From Sulfurovaceae bacterium (GTDB lineage: Bacteria > Campylobacterota > Campylobacteria > Campylobacterales > Sulfurovaceae), in NCBI GenBank assembly GCA_028715055.1, contig JAQTLE010000001.1, positions 124,001-188,000 on the forward strand: a stretch of DNA of 64,000 bases, given 5' to 3'. Position 1 is the stretch's first letter. The number at the start of each line of letters is the position of its first letter. Both the position numbers and the translations under genes were made by a program. This document shows positions 28,791 to 38,315 of this stretch, one piece after another. The notes under the pieces are model-generated. The model was not told the DNA's origin. It did no database searches and worked only from the letters and a program-made list of their open reading frames with translations.

Positions 28791-29354
28791 ATGGTAGAGA
28801 TTAGATGGCACTCTCGTGCGGGGCAAGGTGCCGTAACTGGAGCCAAGGGTTTAGGGGATGTTGTATCTACTACAGGCAAGCAAGTGCAAGCATTTGCACT
28901 GTATGGATCAGCAAAAAGAGGTGCAGCGATGCAAGCATATAATCGTATCGATGATGAACAAATTATAAATCATGAAAAATTTATGCTTCCGGATTTCGTA
29001 TTAGTCATAGATCCGGCATTGGCATTTACTGATAATATTACTGATAATGACAAATCAACAACAAAATATATAATAACAACACATTTAAGAAAAGATGAAT
29101 TGATCTCTCAGATTCCAGCATTACAAGATAAAAGCGAAAGAGTTTTTGCACTTGACTGTATGCAGATCTCACTTGATACTATAGGAAGAGCTGTTCCAAA
29201 TGCACCAATGCTTGGAGCATTTGTCAAAATTTCAGGTATGTTCGAATTGGATTATTTTTTGGACAGAATGAAAAAAGTACTCTCTAAATTCCCGCAAAAA
29301 ATTATTGATTCTAATATGCAAGCAATAACTCGTGCATACAATGAAGTGAAATAG
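28791..29354 (+). CDS. porG: Pyruvate:ferredoxin oxidoreductase gamma subunit
   Basis: A 187-residue gamma subunit with the conserved WHSRAGQGAVTGAKGLGDVV start and AYGSAKRGA-like LYGSAKRGAAMQAY. With PorD, PorA and PorB it forms the four-subunit enzyme interconverting pyruvate and acetyl-CoA + CO2 using ferredoxin; in autotrophs with the reductive TCA cycle it runs as pyruvate synthase. GGAGGAAG precedes ATG 28791; first gene of porGDAB. Confidence 0.93.
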   Translation: MVEIRWHSRAGQGAVTGAKGLGDVVSTTGKQVQAFALYGSAKRGAAMQAYNRIDDEQIINHEKFMLPDFVLVIDPALAFTDNITDNDKSTTKYIITTHLRKDELISQIPALQDKSERVFALDCMQISLDTIGRAVPNAPMLGAFVKISGMFELDYFLDRMKKVLSKFPQKIIDSNMQAITRAYNEVK

Positions 29355-29362
29355 GAGAAGAG

Positions 29363-29809
29363 ATGAGCAATGTACTAAGTAATAAAAAAAGAGGCATGCG
29401 TGAACTTGGGGCTGAAAAAAAAGTAGGCTGGGATGAGGTTACGCATGGTGTAATATTGCACTCTTTTGAAGATGATGCTACAGATGTAGCTAAGAGAAAA
29501 GCAGAAGATAGAAATTATTCAGATTTTAGTTCTTATACTGCTACAGTAGCATCTTGGAGAGTTATTAAACCGGTGTATAACCGTGATATTTGTATAGATT
29601 GTCAAAATTGCTGGGTTTGGTGTCCGGACAGTTCAATTATATCTAGAGATAAACAAATACTTGGAATTGATTATGATCATTGCAAAGGCTGCGGAGTTTG
29701 CGTAGAAGTATGTCCTACGAATCCAAAATCTTTATTAATGTTCGGCGAAGCATTGAGCAGTGAAGATGCTATAGCACAATGGCCAGTAAAAGAAAAAAAA
29801 GAAAAGTAA
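29363..29809 (+). CDS. porD: Pyruvate:ferredoxin oxidoreductase delta (2x 4Fe-4S ferredoxin) subunit
   Basis: 148 residues; the last half is a two-cluster ferredoxin with CIDCQNCWVWCP and CKGCGVCVEVCP. The N-terminal 65 residues are an extension of the kind seen in Campylobacterota PorD. It relays electrons between the thiamine-diphosphate subunits and external ferredoxin/flavodoxin. 8 bp after porG. Confidence 0.92.
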   Translation: MSNVLSNKKRGMRELGAEKKVGWDEVTHGVILHSFEDDATDVAKRKAEDRNYSDFSSYTATVASWRVIKPVYNRDICIDCQNCWVWCPDSSIISRDKQILGIDYDHCKGCGVCVEVCPTNPKSLLMFGEALSSEDAIAQWPVKEKKEK

Positions 29810-29822
29810 AAGAAGGGTATTT

Positions 29823-31061
29823 ATGGCTGAAAAAATAGATCTACAAGAAATAGAAGTATGGGATGGGAACTACGCTGCAACTCAAGCAATGAGACAAGCA
29901 CAAATTGATGTAGTTGCTGCGTATCCTATTACTCCTTCAACTCCTATCGTTGAAGGATACGCCAGCTTTATGGCTGATGGTTATATAGACGGTGAATTTG
30001 TCATGGTAGAATCAGAACATGCCGCTATGAGCGGATGTGTGGCTGCAGCTGCAGCTGGCGGAAGAGTAGCAACTGCTACTTCTTCACAAGGTTTTGCTCT
30101 TATGGTGGAAGTTCTTTATCAAGCAAGTGGTATGAGACTTCCTATCGTGCTTAATGTTGCAAACCGTGCATTGGCCGCTCCTCTCAATGTTAGAGGTGAC
30201 CATTCAGATATGTATCTTGGCCGTGATAGCGGTTGGGTGCAAATGGACGCATTTAATTCACAAGAAGTATATGATATGAATTTATGTGCTTTTAGAGTTG
30301 GCGAACATCCGGATATTCGTTTGCCGGTTATGGTGCACCAAGATGGATTTGTTACTTCTCATACTGCCCAAAATGTTTGCCCTTTAAGCGATGATATTGC
30401 TTATAATTTCATCGGTGAATATAAACCTATGGATGATTTGCTTGACTTTTCAAGACCTGTCACGCATGGAGCACAAACTGAAGAGGATTGGCACTATGAA
30501 CACAAAGCTAGACAACATAAAGCTCTTATGGATGCTAGACCGGTCATCGAGTCGGTATTTGCAGAATTTGAAAAAGTAAGCGGTAGAAAATATAAAAGAG
30601 TAGAGTCGTATATGACCGAAGATGCTGAAGTAATCATTGTAGCCCTTGGTTCTACTGTGGAGAGTGCCAGATTGGCTGCTAAACAGTTACGAGATGAAGA
30701 AGGTATCAAAGCAGGAGTTGTGGGTCCTAGAGTAATCAGACCTTTTCCTTTTGATGCTATTAGAGATGCTTTAGAAAATTGCAAAGCAATTGGAGCTATG
30801 GATCGTTCTTGCCCAGGTGGAGCTTTGGGAATGTTATTTAATGAAGTTAGTGCGGCTGTTTATGCTACTGCAAATAGACCGCTTGTGACAAACTATATCT
30901 ATGGGCTTGGCGGGAGAGACTTGGCTATCGTAGATATCAAAGCTATTTTTAGAGAACTAAAAGCCAATGCAGATGCTGGAAAAATCACAACGCAAATACA
31001 ACAATTTATTGGTCTAAGAGGGCCAAAACTTGGATTCTTTGAAACAAGAGGGGGCAAATAA
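29823..31061 (+). CDS. porA: Pyruvate:ferredoxin oxidoreductase alpha subunit
   Basis: 412 residues. The N-terminal AAYPITPSTPIVE and VESEHAAMSG regions and RALAAPLNVRGDHSD identify the pyruvate-specific alpha subunit rather than the 2-oxoglutarate one. Domain II (GSTVESARLAAKQL) is present. It overlaps porB by one base (TAATG). Confidence 0.94.
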   Translation: MAEKIDLQEIEVWDGNYAATQAMRQAQIDVVAAYPITPSTPIVEGYASFMADGYIDGEFVMVESEHAAMSGCVAAAAAGGRVATATSSQGFALMVEVLYQASGMRLPIVLNVANRALAAPLNVRGDHSDMYLGRDSGWVQMDAFNSQEVYDMNLCAFRVGEHPDIRLPVMVHQDGFVTSHTAQNVCPLSDDIAYNFIGEYKPMDDLLDFSRPVTHGAQTEEDWHYEHKARQHKALMDARPVIESVFAEFEKVSGRKYKRVESYMTEDAEVIIVALGSTVESARLAAKQLRDEEGIKAGVVGPRVIRPFPFDAIRDALENCKAIGAMDRSCPGGALGMLFNEVSAAVYATANRPLVTNYIYGLGGRDLAIVDIKAIFRELKANADAGKITTQIQQFIGLRGPKLGFFETRGGK

Positions 31062-32014
31062 TGGCAATTACATCAGTTAAAAATTTAAAAGAATTTTCTA
31101 CGACCAATGAAAGATTTGAGGGGGCTCATCTTCTTTGTCCAGGTTGTGCTCACTCGATGATCGTTAGAGAACTTATGAACTGCACAGATGATAATTTGGT
31201 TATCTCAACAAACACAGGCTGCTTGGAAGTTTCTACTGCAGTTTATCCATATACTTCATGGGATACTTCTTGGATCCATATCGGTTTTGAAAATGCTGCT
31301 ACAGCTGCTGCCGGAGCAGAAGCTATGTATAAAGCACGCAAACGCAAAGGCACGCTTAAAAACCCTGATGCTCCAGTGAAATTTGTTGCATTTGGAGGAG
31401 ATGGATCTACTTATGACATCGGTTTCCAATGGCTTAGCGGAGCAGTAGAAAGAGGCCATAATTTTACTTATATTTGTTTGGATAATGAAAATTATGCAAA
31501 TACTGGTGGACAAAGAAGTTCATCAACTCCGATTGGGGCTAGTACCACAACAGCACCTGCCGGAAGAGTTAGCTATGGCGAAAAACGAAATAAAAAAGAT
31601 ATGCTTGCTATAATGGCCGCAAATGGTGCTTCTTATGTAGCTCAAGTTGCTCCAAACAAATGGAAAAATATGGCTCAAGCTTTCCAAAAAGCACTTGCTA
31701 CTGACGGGCCATGTTATATTAATGCTTTGAGTGCATGTACAACTGAGTGGAAATTTGATCCTAAAGACACGATCAATATTTCCGATCTAGCTACAGATTC
31801 TCTTGTTTTCCCATTATATGAAATCATTGATGGTACTGAATTGAATATCACTTATAGACCAAAAAATGTATTGCCTGTAAAAGATTATCTAGCAGCACAA
31901 GGTAGATTCAAGCATCTGTTTAAACCGGAGAATGCTTATTTGATCGAAGAATGGCAAAAAAGAGTAGATGCAAAATGGGAGTATCTACAAAGAAGAGAAG
32001 AAGCGAGAGTATAA
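31061..32014 (+). CDS. porB: Pyruvate:ferredoxin oxidoreductase beta subunit (TPP-binding)
   Basis: 317 residues with LLCPGCAHS (a cluster-ligand Cys pair), the thiamine-diphosphate motif GGDGSTYDIG ... LDNENYANTG, and the further conserved Cys in SACTTEWKF. Translationally coupled to porA; luxS follows after 3 bp. Confidence 0.94.
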   Translation: MAITSVKNLKEFSTTNERFEGAHLLCPGCAHSMIVRELMNCTDDNLVISTNTGCLEVSTAVYPYTSWDTSWIHIGFENAATAAAGAEAMYKARKRKGTLKNPDAPVKFVAFGGDGSTYDIGFQWLSGAVERGHNFTYICLDNENYANTGGQRSSSTPIGASTTTAPAGRVSYGEKRNKKDMLAIMAANGASYVAQVAPNKWKNMAQAFQKALATDGPCYINALSACTTEWKFDPKDTINISDLATDSLVFPLYEIIDGTELNITYRPKNVLPVKDYLAAQGRFKHLFKPENAYLIEEWQKRVDAKWEYLQRREEARV

Positions 32015-32017
32015 TAC

Positions 32018-32518
32018 ATGCCGCTACTTGACAGTTTTGCAGTTGACCACACCAAGATGACAGCTCCGGCTGTTAGAGTAGCTAAAAAGATGAAATCTCC
32101 TAGCGGTGATGACATTACGGTTTTTGATCTTCGTTTTTGCAAACCTAATGTCGAGATCATGGGCGAAAAGGGTATACATACATTGGAACATCTCTTCGCC
32201 GGTTTCATGAGAGACCACCTTAACAGTAAAAAAGTCGAGATCATAGATATATCTCCTATGGGTTGCCGTACAGGATTTTATATGTCTTTACTTGGTTCTC
32301 CAAAGAAAAAAAAAGTTGTTAAGGCTTGGGAGGCTTCTATGGAAGATGTACTTAACGTAAAATCTGAAGCAGATATCCCAGAACTTAATATCTATCAATG
32401 CGGCACATACAAGATGCATTCACTTAAAGAAGCTCAACAGATCGCTCAAAATGTCTTAGATAAAGGTATCGGTATCATGAAAAATAAAGCGCTCGCTTTG
32501 GATATCAAATCAATCTAA
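32018..32518 (+). CDS. luxS: S-ribosylhomocysteine lyase LuxS
   Basis: A 166-residue LuxS with the metal-binding HTLEH at residues 54-58, the third ligand Cys in IYQCGTY (about 128), and conserved [10 protein letters not shown] with the catalytic Cys. It converts S-ribosylhomocysteine to homocysteine and DPD, the AI-2 precursor. It is 3 bp after porB and overlaps the next gene by one base, so it is in the por operon. No Lsr/LuxPQ genes are nearby, so a metabolic (methyl-cycle) role is the simplest reading. Confidence 0.95.
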   Translation: MPLLDSFAVDHTKMTAPAVRVAKKMKSPSGDDITVFDLRFCKPNVEIMGEKGIHTLEHLFAGFMRDHLNSKKVEIIDISPMGCRTGFYMSLLGSPKKKKVVKAWEASMEDVLNVKSEADIPELNIYQCGTYKMHSLKEAQQIAQNVLDKGIGIMKNKALALDIKSI

Positions 32519-33285
32519 TGCCTTATAATGAGGCATTACGTTCGCTAAAAAAAATCATTACCACTAAAGACGGCAGTCAAACTCTATATTCAAGTGAATT
32601 TGACGAATGCTATCACTCAACAAATGATGGCGCTTTGAACGAAACGCTTCAAAAACACATAATCCCAGCTTTTACGCTTTTGTCACCAAAAAATAAAATT
32701 GTTATATTGGATATTTGCTTTGGCTTGGGATATAACACTCTAGCTACTATTTATTATTGCAAACTTCATAAAATATCAACAAAAATAGAGATCATTTCTC
32801 CCGAATTAGATGAAGCATTGGTTAGAGGCTTGAAAGATTTCGTTTATCCTGAAGAATTTGATATGATCAAACCGATAATAGATCAGCTCAGCCAAAATCT
32901 TCATTACAAAGATGAACAATTTAATATAGATATTTTAATAGGAGATGCTAGAGCTATTCTGCCAAATATAGAACAAAAAATTGATATCATATATCAAGAT
33001 GCTTTTAGTCCCAAAAAAAATCCGCTGCTTTGGACAAGAGAGTATTTTGAAATGTTAAGAGGATTGTGTAACGATGATGTGATCATGACAACATATTCAA
33101 GCGCAACTCCAGTTCGCATGGGGATGTGGGAGAACGGATTCAAGCTCTATACTCCACCAAAAAGCAGTGTCAGAAGCGGTACGATAGCAACCCTGGGTTC
33201 ATTGGAGCTTGAATTTATTGATATGGAGCTAAAGTTGGAAAGAAATCCAGATGCAAAAAGTTTAAAGGACAGTGAATATCAATAG
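32518..33285 (+). CDS. mnmC: MnmC-type tRNA wobble-uridine methyltransferase (MnmC2 domain only)
   Basis: A 255-residue SAM-dependent methyltransferase of the DUF752/MnmC2 group: the start region STNDGALNETLQKHI, a SAM loop LDICFGLGYNTLA, and the signature YQDAFSPKKNPLLWTREYF. It methylates nm5U to mnm5U at tRNA position 34. The FAD oxidoreductase half of E. coli MnmC is absent, as in many non-enteric bacteria. It overlaps luxS by one base. MnmG, which acts earlier in the same pathway, is 1 kb away. Confidence 0.85.
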   Translation: MPYNEALRSLKKIITTKDGSQTLYSSEFDECYHSTNDGALNETLQKHIIPAFTLLSPKNKIVILDICFGLGYNTLATIYYCKLHKISTKIEIISPELDEALVRGLKDFVYPEEFDMIKPIIDQLSQNLHYKDEQFNIDILIGDARAILPNIEQKIDIIYQDAFSPKKNPLLWTREYFEMLRGLCNDDVIMTTYSSATPVRMGMWENGFKLYTPPKSSVRSGTIATLGSLELEFIDMELKLERNPDAKSLKDSEYQ

Positions 33286-33572
33286 ATATGCACCGCTAGC
33301 CACAATGTTCCATTAATAACATCAATGATTTTATGCGGTGTGTTCGATGGGATAAATAGAGTTTCACCTTTGTTTAATACATTCGATTTATTATCTACAA
33401 TTATCGTTGCTTTGCCTTCTAATATAACCACCCATTCATCTTCTTTTTGAGTATAAACTTTGTGTTCCAGGTCATCCGAGCTTACTATGCGAACAATCTT
33501 TATATTTTTGTGTTCTAGCAAGGTAGTAAAATCTTCATCATTTTTTGGTATCGCATAGTCAAAAAAATTCAT
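33279..33572 (-). CDS. Small cupin-domain protein
   Basis: A 97-residue single cupin: beta-barrel motif 1 is weak (DEWVVILEGKATIIVD) and motif 2 is GETLFIPSNTPHKI with one metal-type His. Overlaps the end of the convergent mnmC gene by 7 bases and follows ribE by a one-base overlap (start at 33572). Function unknown. Confidence 0.75.
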   Translation of the reverse strand: MNFFDYAIPKNDEDFTTLLEHKNIKIVRIVSSDDLEHKVYTQKEDEWVVILEGKATIIVDNKSNVLNKGETLFIPSNTPHKIIDVINGTLWLAVHIY

Positions 33573-34189
33573 TAGTAAAGTGCTTGGATTTTCTCAATAT
33601 CTTCCCAAGTAGGAGAAGTTTTAGCTGCTCTATTTTCTAGAATATGAGCAATATATCTGGCAAATAAATCAGTTTCTATATTCACCTTGGTGCCTATTTT
33701 ATATGTTCCAATGAGTGTTTCTTTGATAGTATGAGGAATGATAGTAAGTCTAAAAGTGTCATCGTTAACAGCATTGACTGTCAGGCTTACGCCATCAATG
33801 GTAATAGATCCTTTTGGAACTATATAGGCAATGTATTTTTTTGGTACTTGGATGATATAATCAACACCATTTTCTCTTTTTGTAATACTCTTGACAACAC
33901 CCAAACAATCTACATGGCCTTGTACTATATGACCTTCGAATCTATCACCCATTGCCATAGCAGGTTCTATGTGTACTTTGCCAACGAATCTGGTCGGGTC
34001 TATGATATTTCTAGTTTCGTCGGCCAATTCTACTTCAAATCCGCCATGATATGTTTTAGTTACCGTAAGACATATGCCGTTTACTGCAATTGAATCTCCG
34101 ATGTTTGGTTTGTATCGCGCTTGAAGTGCCAAAATATTGTTATGATAGCTTTTAACTGTAGCGATTTCACGAATAAGTCCTGTAAACAA
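33572..34189 (-). CDS. ribE: Riboflavin synthase alpha chain
   Basis: A 205-residue protein with two lumazine-binding repeats: MFTGLIREIATV / GDSIAVNGICLTV and a second half with GHIVQGHVDCLGVV / GSITIDGVSLTVNAV. It dismutates 6,7-dimethyl-8-ribityllumazine into riboflavin. The start is TTG at 34189, not ATG: the MFTGLI terminus is invariant in the family and AAGGAA lies just upstream. A three-hairpin element sits in the upstream region. Confidence 0.93.
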   Translation of the reverse strand: MFTGLIREIATVKSYHNNILALQARYKPNIGDSIAVNGICLTVTKTYHGGFEVELADETRNIIDPTRFVGKVHIEPAMAMGDRFEGHIVQGHVDCLGVVKSITKRENGVDYIIQVPKKYIAYIVPKGSITIDGVSLTVNAVNDDTFRLTIIPHTIKETLIGTYKIGTKVNIETDLFARYIAHILENRAAKTSPTWEDIEKIQALY

Positions 34190-34208
34190 ATTATTTCCTT
34201 ATGGTAAT

Positions 34209-34282
34209 GCTTTTAAGCAAAGCTCAAAAGCCTACGCTGACGTTAAGCCAACTTCAGCAGTTGGCCCATACGACTGTCGTAT
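34209..34282. repeat. Three consecutive hairpins between ribE and mnmG
   Basis: Hairpins: GCTTTTAAGC-AAA-GCTCAAAAGC (34209-34231), GCCAACT-TCAGC-AGTTGGC (34247-34265) and ATACGA-CTG-TCGTAT (34268-34282). On the minus strand they would lie in the ribE leader. They lack the conserved FMN riboswitch core. It could be a dispersed repeat, a small RNA or a regulatory leader. Confidence 0.5.
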
Positions 34283-34344
34283 TCTAAAATGATATTTTTT
34301 TGCGATATAATTCGCTAATTATAGCAAAAAGCACAGGATAAAAG

Positions 34345-36219
34345 ATGAACTACGATGTAATCGTTATAGGCGGAGGCCATGCTGGAATAGAAGCATCGCT
34401 TTCAAGCGCTAGAATGGGAGCAAAGACCTTACTGGTAACAATATTGGCAGAACAGATAGGAGCGTCAAGTTGTAATCCTGCAATAGGAGGACTTGCCAAA
34501 GGTCATTTGGTCAAAGAAATTGATGCGCTTGGCGGAGAAATGGGGTTATGTACTGATGCTACCGGGATCCAGTTTCGTATTCTAAATGCTTCAAAAGGTC
34601 CGGCAGTTAGAGGCAGCAGAGCACAAATAGATATGGATAGATACAGAATCTATATGAGAGATGTGATCTTAAGGACACCAAATCTCGATGTAAAACAAGA
34701 GATGGTGGACTCTTTGTTGATAGAAGATAATGTGGTCAGAGGCGTTATTACACAATTGGGCAATAAATATACAGCTCATAAAGTTATCATAACAGCAGGT
34801 ACATTTTTAGACGGAGTGATCCACATCGGTGAAACACAATTAAGTGCCGGAAGACAAGGAGAATTTGCTTCTATAAAACTAGCAGAGTGCTGGAGAAGAT
34901 TAGGATTTGAGATAGGACGATTGAAAACCGGAACATGTGCCAGAGTAGATGGAACTAGTATAGATTTTAGCGGAATGGAAGAGCAGGGTGGCGATGAGCC
35001 TCCTATGCCTTTTTCTTTTAGAACGCCACGAGAATCGTTTAATCCAAAACAGCTCCCTTGCATGGTGGCTTATACAAATAGTTCAACTCATAATATCATA
35101 GAGAGCAATTTCTATAGAGCACCGCTTTTTTCCGGTCAAATAGATGGTATTGGACCAAGATATTGTCCAAGTATAGAAGACAAGATAAATAGATTTAGAG
35201 ATAGAGAGCGACATCAGATATTTATAGAACCCCAAACGCTTGAAGCCAACGAGTTCTATCTAAACGGTATGAGCACATCTTTGCCTACAGATGTTCAGCT
35301 TGATATGATCCGTTCCGTTGCCGGCATGGAAAATGCCAAGATAGTCCGATACGGATATGCAATTGAATATGATTATATCCAACCGACAGAACTTAAACAT
35401 ACTTTGGAAACTAAAAAAATAAAAGGGCTTTATTGTGCAGGACAAGTTAACGGAACAACCGGATATGAAGAAGCAGCAGCTCAAGGATTGATGGCAGGGA
35501 TTAATGCAGCACTGGCATTACGCAATGAAGAACCTTTTATATTAGGTAGAGATGAGGCTTATATCGGTGTACTTATTGATGATCTAGTTACAAAAGGCAC
35601 CAAAGAACCATATCGTATGTTTACAAGCAGAGCAGAGTATAGATTGCTTTTGCGTGAGGATAATGCAGATATTAGATTATCGCACCATGGCTATAAATTA
35701 GGTTTATTGGATGAAGAATTCTATAAAAAAGTGATTTCCAAAAAAGAGAGCTTAAATGAAGCTATGGCATTCCTCAAAAATAACAGCGTAACTCCTACTA
35801 AAGAGTTTTTAGAACAGCTTGAGTTAATTGGAGAAATGAAGATAAATGATCGTACTTTTTGGATAGATGTCATAGGCAGAGGTGAGTTTGATAAAACAAA
35901 ATTGCTTGAATTATTGCCTGAATTTGAAAAGTATAGTGATGATGTTATAGAACAGATACTTGTAGAAGCTAAATATAGCAGATATATTGAAAAACAACAG
36001 AGCCAAATCCATCGTATGGAAGATATGCTCAAGATCAAGATACCAGCAGAGTTTAATTATCGCAGAGTGTCCGGCCTAAGTAATGAGATCGTAGAAAAAT
36101 TAGAGAAGTTCACACCACCTACTTTGCAAGCAGCATCTCAAATATCAGGCATAACTCCTGCAGCATTGGAAATCGTGCACGTATACATAAAAATGGCACA
36201 GAAAACCAAGAAAAGTTAA
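34345..36219 (+). CDS. mnmG: tRNA uridine-5-carboxymethylaminomethyl modification enzyme MnmG (GidA)
   Basis: A 624-residue FAD protein that works with MnmE on U34 of tRNAs. N-terminal [19 protein letters not shown] binds [26 protein letters not shown] and the conserved Cys in [16 protein letters not shown] and [11 protein letters not shown] are intact; the helical C-terminal domain ends [10 protein letters not shown]. -10 TATAAT at 34306-34311 and an AGGATAAAAG ribosome site precede ATG 34345. Confidence 0.96.
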   Translation: MNYDVIVIGGGHAGIEASLSSARMGAKTLLVTILAEQIGASSCNPAIGGLAKGHLVKEIDALGGEMGLCTDATGIQFRILNASKGPAVRGSRAQIDMDRYRIYMRDVILRTPNLDVKQEMVDSLLIEDNVVRGVITQLGNKYTAHKVIITAGTFLDGVIHIGETQLSAGRQGEFASIKLAECWRRLGFEIGRLKTGTCARVDGTSIDFSGMEEQGGDEPPMPFSFRTPRESFNPKQLPCMVAYTNSSTHNIIESNFYRAPLFSGQIDGIGPRYCPSIEDKINRFRDRERHQIFIEPQTLEANEFYLNGMSTSLPTDVQLDMIRSVAGMENAKIVRYGYAIEYDYIQPTELKHTLETKKIKGLYCAGQVNGTTGYEEAAAQGLMAGINAALALRNEEPFILGRDEAYIGVLIDDLVTKGTKEPYRMFTSRAEYRLLLREDNADIRLSHHGYKLGLLDEEFYKKVISKKESLNEAMAFLKNNSVTPTKEFLEQLELIGEMKINDRTFWIDVIGRGEFDKTKLLELLPEFEKYSDDVIEQILVEAKYSRYIEKQQSQIHRMEDMLKIKIPAEFNYRRVSGLSNEIVEKLEKFTPPTLQAASQISGITPAALEIVHVYIKMAQKTKKS

Positions 36220-36290
36220 AATCATGTATAATTATCTTTAAAAGTTTAAATAAATAATTCTAATATAAAATATATAATTAATGGAGAAAT

Positions 36291-38315
36291 ATGAGCAGTA
36301 TATTCAAAATAATATTTAAATCAATGTTGATAGTAATAGGGATTGCAAGTAGTTATGCTATGGCAAATAGCGCGCCTAATATGTGCAGTCGAGATCAAAA
36401 CGACAACGAGTTTACAATATTAAGCTATCATGAAATAGCAGATAAAAGTGAAACGCTGGATTCAACCTATGCTGTAACTCCATTGCATTTTGATGAGCAG
36501 ATGCATTGGTTGATTGAACATGGTTACCACTTTGTTGATATAGATGATATTTTAAAGTATAGAAAAACAGGAAAGCCGCTGCCAAATAAAGCGGTTTTGG
36601 TCACATTTGATGATGGCTATCAGTCGGTTTATGCCAATGCATACCCTGTTATAAAAAAATACAAAATCCCTACTGTGATTGCATTGGTAGGCAGTTGGTT
36701 GAAGACAAAAGATAAAGTAAATTTTAATGGAGAAATTATTGCGCGCGATAAGTTTTTGAGTCAAAAAGAAATCAAAGAAATGGTAAGTAGCGGTCTTGTT
36801 GAAGTTGCCAGCCATAGTTATTTTTTACATAAAGGCATACAAGGCAATCCTCAAGGCAATATGGAACCGGCAGTGACAACTCGTCAATGGCTGACTGATA
36901 AACATTCATACGAAGATGAAAAAAGTTATAAAAAACGCGTATATAATGATTTGCTGGAAAATAATATTTTTTTAGAAAAATATACTGGACAAAAGCCTCG
37001 TGTAATGGTTTGGCCATATGGACGTTATAATATTGAGGTACGCCGCATCGCAGAGCAGTTAGGCATGCCAATAGGGTTAACATTGGATGATGGTAGCAAT
37101 ACGCGGATTACACCTTTATGGGGATTGCGACGTATATTGGTTGATAAAAATATGACGCTCAAAGATTTAGAACAGAATATGAGATTTAGAAATGCAAATT
37201 TGACCGATGATGATCGCACGACAAAAGCAGCACATATTGACCTGGATTATATATATGATCCAGATCCGGTTCAACAGGAAAAAAATTTGGGTAATTTGCT
37301 TGATCGCATAAAAAGACTTGGCGTTAATACGGTTTATTTGCAGGCCTTTGCTGATCCTGATGCAAATGGCGCAGCAGATTATGTATATTTTCCAAATAGA
37401 AATATACCGATGCGAGCTGATCTGTTCAATAGGGTTGCTTGGCAAATTGCAACTTGCACGCAAGTAAAGCGTGTTTATGCTTGGATGCCAATGATGGCTT
37501 GGCAATTGCCAAAAAAAAATATTGCCGCCAAAGATATGGTAGTGACATTGCAAGTTGATCCAACCCATCTAAATATGGGATATCCAAGATTATCCCCATT
37601 TTCTCCAAAAGCACAAAAAATAATTAAACAAATTTATGAGGACTTGTCAAAATCAGCTTATATTGATGGGATATTATTCCATGATGATGTAACCTTATCG
37701 GATTTTGAAGATGATAGTGAGGCAGCACATGTGCAGTATAAAAAATGGGGACTTTTTGATAGTGTTACAAGGATCAGAGCCGATAGAAACCAATTTGCGA
37801 AATGGACCAAACTTAAAACGCAATATTTAGATGATTTTGCAATGCAATTAGCTCAAATTGTAAGAAACGAACAACCAGGGCTAAAGACAGCACGCAATTT
37901 ATATGCGCAAGTTGCGTTAAACAATAATGCCGAGGAGTGGTATGCACAAAACTTGGCTGAATCAATAAAATATTATGATTACACCGCGATTATGGCTATG
38001 CCGTATATGGAACAAGCTAGCGATGACAAGCAGTTCTATGATAAGATCGTTAAGCATGTAAAACAAGATCGATGCGGGCTTGAACGTACGGTGATCGAAT
38101 TGCAAACTGTTAATTGGAGAAAAGATAATGAACCTATTTCTTCTCAAGAAATGAGCAAAACAATAAAATATTTATATGGTTTGGGCGTTCATCATGTGGC
38201 TTATTATCCAGATAACTTATATAAAAATAATCCTGATGCAGATATGATAAAACAAACTTTTGCACAAAAACCTGTGCGTATGCATGCAATTATGCCTAAC
38301 AACAAGAAAGATTGA
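36291..38315 (+). CDS. pgaB: Poly-beta-1,6-N-acetylglucosamine deacetylase PgaB
   Basis: A 674-residue exported two-domain enzyme. Signal peptide residues 1-25 (cleavage after SYAMA). The N-terminal deacetylase has LVTFDDGYQSVYANAYP (metal Asp pair near 105-107), VASHSYFLH (His ligands) and VMVWPYGRYN. The C-terminal half (from about 315) is the glycoside-hydrolase-like PNAG-binding domain (HIDLDYIYD, LFHDDVTLSDFED). No lipobox is seen, unlike E. coli PgaB, though a Cys lies at residue 32. Arginine codons include many CGN, more than in the cco genes, possibly a sign of transfer. ATG 36291 behind GGAGAAAT; overlaps pgaC by four bases. pgaA is absent. Confidence 0.9.
   Translation: MSSIFKIIFKSMLIVIGIASSYAMANSAPNMCSRDQNDNEFTILSYHEIADKSETLDSTYAVTPLHFDEQMHWLIEHGYHFVDIDDILKYRKTGKPLPNKAVLVTFDDGYQSVYANAYPVIKKYKIPTVIALVGSWLKTKDKVNFNGEIIARDKFLSQKEIKEMVSSGLVEVASHSYFLHKGIQGNPQGNMEPAVTTRQWLTDKHSYEDEKSYKKRVYNDLLENNIFLEKYTGQKPRVMVWPYGRYNIEVRRIAEQLGMPIGLTLDDGSNTRITPLWGLRRILVDKNMTLKDLEQNMRFRNANLTDDDRTTKAAHIDLDYIYDPDPVQQEKNLGNLLDRIKRLGVNTVYLQAFADPDANGAADYVYFPNRNIPMRADLFNRVAWQIATCTQVKRVYAWMPMMAWQLPKKNIAAKDMVVTLQVDPTHLNMGYPRLSPFSPKAQKIIKQIYEDLSKSAYIDGILFHDDVTLSDFEDDSEAAHVQYKKWGLFDSVTRIRADRNQFAKWTKLKTQYLDDFAMQLAQIVRNEQPGLKTARNLYAQVALNNNAEEWYAQNLAESIKYYDYTAIMAMPYMEQASDDKQFYDKIVKHVKQDRCGLERTVIELQTVNWRKDNEPISSQEMSKTIKYLYGLGVHHVAYYPDNLYKNNPDADMIKQTFAQKPVRMHAIMPNNKKD

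Noticed and set aside
28791-32014. 2-oxoglutarate:ferredoxin oxidoreductase
   Set aside because: The order gamma-delta-alpha-beta and the RALAAPLNV..DHSD signature point to the pyruvate enzyme.
34190-34344. FMN riboswitch upstream of ribE
   Set aside because: The conserved FMN aptamer blocks are absent; only three simple hairpins are present.
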